From positions 1 to 7,186 of the forward strand of contig JBOGEB010000207.1 in the NCBI GenBank assembly GCA_050743125.1: DNA of 7,186 nucleotides, written 5' to 3'. The position numbers and the translations under genes are program-made. Positions 4,643 to 7,186 of the stretch are shown here, piece after piece. The DNA is from JBOGEB01 sp050743125 (GTDB lineage: Bacteria > Actinomycetota > Nitriliruptoria > Euzebyales > Egibacteraceae). Every line of letters begins with the position of its first letter. The stretch's first letter is position 1. The notes beneath the pieces were generated by a model that did no database searches, had not been told where the DNA came from, and saw nothing but the letters and a program-made list of their open reading frames with translations.

Positions 4643-6532
4643 TTACAGTTGGACGGGTACGCCGATGATCACGACACGCTCAGGCGGCAGGCAGAAGTAG
4701 TCGGCAGCGCTCGTGGCGTTGCGCTGGATGAATGCGAACAGTCGCTCCCGCCAGGAAACCATCCCAGGCAGCTCGGTTGCCTTGAGCTGCTCTGCAGACA
4801 GGAAGTACGTTGCCTGCTTGACGTCGATGCCGAGCGCGAGCACGGGGCGTGCCTTCAAGCCCTCGGGGACGTTCGGGTCTTCCATGAACCCGTAGCGCAG
4901 GACGACTGAGCAGACACCATGCCCGCACTCGAGCACGTCGGCGCGCTTGGCTGTCGGCACCCGAGGGACCTGGTCGGTGACCACCGACACGACGACCACC
5001 CGTTCGTGGAGCACGTGATGGTGGCGGAGGTTCGTGATGAGCGCCGGCGGGGTAGCTCCGGGGACACCGAACAAGTAGACCGCGGTCCCGGGAACTCGGG
5101 CCGGGGCGTCTGGCTCGGCGAACAGGTCGTCGAGGAGCTGGTGCAGCGGCACGTCTCGACCCCGGACGCGCTTGCGTACGAGCTGGCGGCCCGTGTGCCA
5201 CGTTGTGAGCACGGTGAAGACGATCGCGCCGACCACGAGCGGGAACCAGCCGCCGTCGAGGATCTTGAACAGGTTCGCGCCGAAGAAGCCGAGCTCGATG
5301 GCGCCGAACCCCGTTGCGAACGCGACCACCCCGGGCAGGGGCCAGCCAAAGCGCTGCCTGACGACAACTGCGAACAGCACCGTGGTGATGAGCATCGTGG
5401 CGGTGACCGCGACTCCGTAGGCGGCGGCCAGCGCCGCCGACGACCGGAATCCAAACACGAGACCGACGCAGGCGACGAGCAGTCCCCAATTCACCGATGG
5501 GATGAAGACCTGCCCATAAGCGATTGGAGAGGTGTGCTCGATGCGCACGCGCGGCGCGTAGTCCAACTGCACCGCCTGCATTGTCAGCGAGTACAGGCCG
5601 GAGATCAACGCCTGCGACGCGATGACGGTCGCCGCGGTCGCGAGCAGCACCAGCGGGATCACGCCCCACGTCGGCGCCATCCGATAGAAAGGATTCGCGA
5701 TGGCGTCGGGAGTCCGCAGAAGCAACGCGCCCTGGCCGAAGTAATGGAGCAGCAGCGCCGGCAGCACCAGCGTGAACCACCCGAGCATGATCGGACGGCG
5801 TCCGAAGTGACCCAAGTCCGCATACAGCGCCTCGCCGCCGGTCACGACGAGGAACACGGCTCCGAGCGACAGGAACGCCGGTAGGCCGTTGCCGGCAAAG
5901 AACCGCACGGCATAGACGGGGCTCATCGCGCGCAGGACGGACGGCTCCTGCACGAGGTGCACGACGCCCAGCGCCGCGAGCACGCCGAACCACACCAGCA
6001 TGACCGGCCCGAACAGGCTGCCCACTGCTGCAGTTCCCCGGGACTGGATCGCGAACAGGCAGACCAGGACCGCGGCGGCAAGGGGGATTACCCACTCGTG
6101 GAGAGCGGGCAGAGCCACCGAGGTTCCCTCAACGGCGGCGAGCACCGAGATGGCAGGGGTGATCATCCCGTCGCCGTACAGCAGCGCGGTGCCGAACAGT
6201 CCGACGATGACGAACAGCCACTGCGTGTTGCGGCGTCCGCTGCGGGGTGGAGCGAGCAGCGAGGTGAGCGCCAGGATCCCGCCTTCGCCGTCGTTGTCGG
6301 CGCGCATGACGAAGACGAGGTATTTCACGCTGATGATTGCGATCAGCGACCAGAACACGAGCGAGAGGACGCCCAAGACGTTGCCCTCGGAGACCGCAAG
6401 CTCGTGGCCGGGACCGCGGAATGTCTCACGGAGCGCATACAGCGGGCTCGTCCCGATGTCGCCGTAGACGATGCCAAGAGCTCCGAGCGCCAGCGGCGCG
6501 AGTCTGCGGGTTTCGTGCTCGTCAGGGTTCAT
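4643..6532 (-). CDS. kup: Kup-type low-affinity potassium transporter (KUP/HAK/KT family)
   Basis: A full-length 629-residue K+:H+ symporter of the inner membrane (E. coli Kup is 622). It takes up potassium, mainly when other systems are limited, for example under acid or osmotic stress. The N-terminus has the family signature ALGIVYGDIGTSPLYAL (residues 18-34, Asp25), followed by RADNDGEGGILAL (77-89), GDGMITPAISVLAAVEG (120-136) and VTGGEALYADLGHFG (230-244, Glu234), which carry the acidic residues implicated in transport. About twelve hydrophobic segments span residues 12-445. The C-terminal 180 residues are hydrophilic and form the usual cytoplasmic domain, ending VVIIGVPVQL; the family often ends in a valine- and glycine-rich strand of this kind. 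ATG at 6532-6530 is the natural start, directly before the conserved N-terminus, with AGGA 9 bases upstream (6542-6545). No truncation is seen. It is alone on its strand; no second messenger riboswitch was recognised upstream. Confidence 0.97.
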   Translation of the reverse strand: MNPDEHETRRLAPLALGALGIVYGDIGTSPLYALRETFRGPGHELAVSEGNVLGVLSLVFWSLIAIISVKYLVFVMRADNDGEGGILALTSLLAPPRSGRRNTQWLFVIVGLFGTALLYGDGMITPAISVLAAVEGTSVALPALHEWVIPLAAAVLVCLFAIQSRGTAAVGSLFGPVMLVWFGVLAALGVVHLVQEPSVLRAMSPVYAVRFFAGNGLPAFLSLGAVFLVVTGGEALYADLGHFGRRPIMLGWFTLVLPALLLHYFGQGALLLRTPDAIANPFYRMAPTWGVIPLVLLATAATVIASQALISGLYSLTMQAVQLDYAPRVRIEHTSPIAYGQVFIPSVNWGLLVACVGLVFGFRSSAALAAAYGVAVTATMLITTVLFAVVVRQRFGWPLPGVVAFATGFGAIELGFFGANLFKILDGGWFPLVVGAIVFTVLTTWHTGRQLVRKRVRGRDVPLHQLLDDLFAEPDAPARVPGTAVYLFGVPGATPPALITNLRHHHVLHERVVVVSVVTDQVPRVPTAKRADVLECGHGVCSVVLRYGFMEDPNVPEGLKARPVLALGIDVKQATYFLSAEQLKATELPGMVSWRERLFAFIQRNATSAADYFCLPPERVVIIGVPVQL

Positions 6533-6547
6533 CTATCCGGTTCCTGC

Positions 6548-6559
6548 CCACGGTCGTGG
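6548..6559. promoter_or_regulatory. inverted repeat in the kup leader
   Basis: CCACG and CGTGG flank a 2-base centre 16 bases upstream of the kup ATG. It could be a small operator or a leader hairpin near the ribosome binding site. The short arms make chance possible. Confidence 0.25.
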
Positions 6560-6632
6560 ATGTGCATGCCGGACGACCGCAACCCCTGACCACTCCACCA
6601 CCTCGCGCAGGTCGCGCTCGTCGGTCTTGCGT

Positions 6633-6641
6633 ATTATTCCA
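6633..6641 (-). promoter_or_regulatory. possible kup promoter, extended -10
   Basis: On the minus strand the sequence TGGAATAAT combines a TGN extension with AATAAT, a 5 of 6 match to the TATAAT box, in the only clearly A/T-rich patch upstream of kup. It would place the transcript start near 6625, leaving a leader of roughly 90 bases. No good -35 hexamer is visible at normal spacing, which an extended -10 can compensate for. Confidence 0.38.
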
Positions 6642-6652
6642 GTACAGTGACA

Positions 6653-6700
6653 GGCTGGGGTCCCAGCCGCTGGCCTGACGTGTGATCTCGTTTCTACGAG
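6653..6700 (-). terminator. two hairpins between the 6734-7117 open frame and the kup promoter
   Basis: The first hairpin met by a leftward transcript is ACGAG/CTCGT at 6687-6700 (5-bp stem, 4-base loop). The second is GGCTGG/CCAGCC at 6653-6668 (6-bp stem, 4-base loop). Both follow the TAA of the minus-strand frame at 6734 and precede the candidate kup promoter, so together they could separate the two transcripts. Neither has a T-run. Confidence 0.3.
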
Positions 6701-6733
6701 TGGTCTGAATCCCGCGCTTGGGTTGTTGTTTGA

Positions 6734-7117
6734 TTATGAGCGTGTGGGTGTAATGCAGGCGCCGACCTTGATGTCATGGCGTGCCCAGAGCACGGCTTGG
6801 GGCCATGACAGGCGCAGCGGTCCTGTGGTAGTCGTAATGGCCTTCCATAGTTGGCTGTCTTCGTTCCGTAGCGGGTAGAAGGCGCCGGCGGGCTCATCGA
6901 GGGCGCATCGCACGAGAGCGGCGTACAGGGTCGCAGGGCTGCCGCCGGCATAGCCATGGGCGAACGCCTCGGTGTGGCCCTTGCCAGGGAAAGGCACCGG
7001 GTCGATGCGCATAGCGCCGTCTGAGGTTGGGGTCAGCGCGAAGGCCGCGTAGTGATTTGCGGCGCTTCTGTACAAGTTGTGGGTGGTCAGGGGGCCTGGC
7101 GGGCGGGTGAGCGCTGG
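6734..7117 (-). pseudogene. unrecognised open frame, possibly a 5'-truncated gene
   Basis: The frame is open from just after a TGA (7120-7118) to TAA at 6734, and the translation looks like real coding sequence with mixed composition and strong third-position G/C preference. Segments include NLYRSAANHYAAFALTP, DGAMRIDPVPFPGKGHTEAF, a glycine-rich AHGYAGGSPATLYAALVRCALDE, FYPLRNEDSQLW and LSWPQAVLWARHD. No family is recognised. The protein-like sequence begins before any convincing start: the TTG at 7075 lies inside it with no ribosome binding site (113 residues from there), and the first ATG, at 7012, lacks one too. This suggests a gene that has lost its 5' end, a frameshift near 7100, or an unusual start. 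No signal peptide or membrane helix is seen. Confidence 0.45.
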
Positions 7118-7125
7118 TCAGCGGG

Positions 7126-7185
7126 CTACCGACCGGCTGGGATCACGCTGACGAGGACACCCACGCCACAGACCACACCTGCGGC
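7126..7185 (-). CDS. possible C-terminal end of a gene running off the right edge
   Basis: Reading leftward from the window edge, 19 codons encode a hydrophobic Val/Gly-rich end (GVVCGVGVLVSVIP, then AGR) before TAG 7128-7126. It could be the last membrane helix of a protein, and its stop lies just ahead of the open frame at 6734-7117. So short a piece cannot be identified, and the frame may be open by chance. Confidence 0.22.
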   Translation of the reverse strand, partial: AAGVVCGVGVLVSVIPAGR

Positions 7186-7186
7186 G

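Noticed and set aside
4919..5884. A 321-codon plus-strand frame
   Set aside because: It lies wholly opposite kup and consists of charged low-complexity sequence; it is a shadow of the transporter gene.
4680..6095. A 471-codon minus-strand frame overlapping kup in another phase
   Set aside because: Arg/Ala/Gly-rich out-of-frame translation of kup; the in-frame product matches the Kup family over its entire length.
6660..6725. A tRNA 3'-end-like stretch (GGTCTGAATCCCGC)
   Set aside because: It does not fit the TTCRA T-loop pattern, no cloverleaf can be drawn and no acceptor stem was found, so neither a tRNA nor an attachment site is claimed.

Overview
The window is GC-rich, and its genes show the strong G/C bias at third codon positions that is typical of Actinomycetota. 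The composition and gene content would fit a soil or freshwater actinobacterium, possibly of the Thermoleophilia type, but no taxonomic marker is present and the lineage is a guess. No rRNA, tRNA or CRISPR array was seen.

Layout from left to right. (1) Positions 3-725, plus strand: the C-terminal end of a TPR-type helical-repeat protein, probably the sensor half of an XRE/TPR regulator, cut by the window edge. (2) 726-1491: about 770 bases without a confident gene. It holds a striking 19/21 inverted repeat (941-989), whose right half recurs inverted at 1107-1118, bounding a 146-bp segment that looks like a non-coding miniature element with IS66-like ends. (3) 1492-2259, plus: a TerC-family membrane protein starting at GTG. 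(4) 2260-2565: a spacer with no confident gene. (5) 2566-3513, plus: a 315-residue malyl-CoA/citramalyl-CoA lyase-type CoA ester lyase. (6) 3514-4642: a loose stretch with several very small open frames, mostly on the minus strand. These are a 66-residue orphan protein with a good Shine-Dalgarno, a 34-residue membrane peptide with a good Shine-Dalgarno, and, overlapping that in another frame, a zinc-ribbon coding stretch with no start codon. (7) 4643-6532, minus: a full-length Kup potassium transporter. (8) 6533-6733: the probable kup promoter region and several hairpins. (9) 6734-7186, minus: an unrecognised open frame without a convincing start, and the last 19 codons of another possible gene running off the right edge.

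The three large complete genes (TerC, CoA ester lyase, Kup) do not form an obvious operon or pathway: they are separated by about 300 bp to 1.1 kb and differ in strand. TerC and Kup are both ion-handling membrane proteins (metal export and K+ uptake), but they face each other across the lyase, and no joint function is visible. The window therefore reads as ordinary chromosome with two degenerate patches. I found no strong evidence for a new multi-gene system. The observations most worth a check are the IS66-like miniature element and the apparently frameshifted membrane/zinc-ribbon gene.
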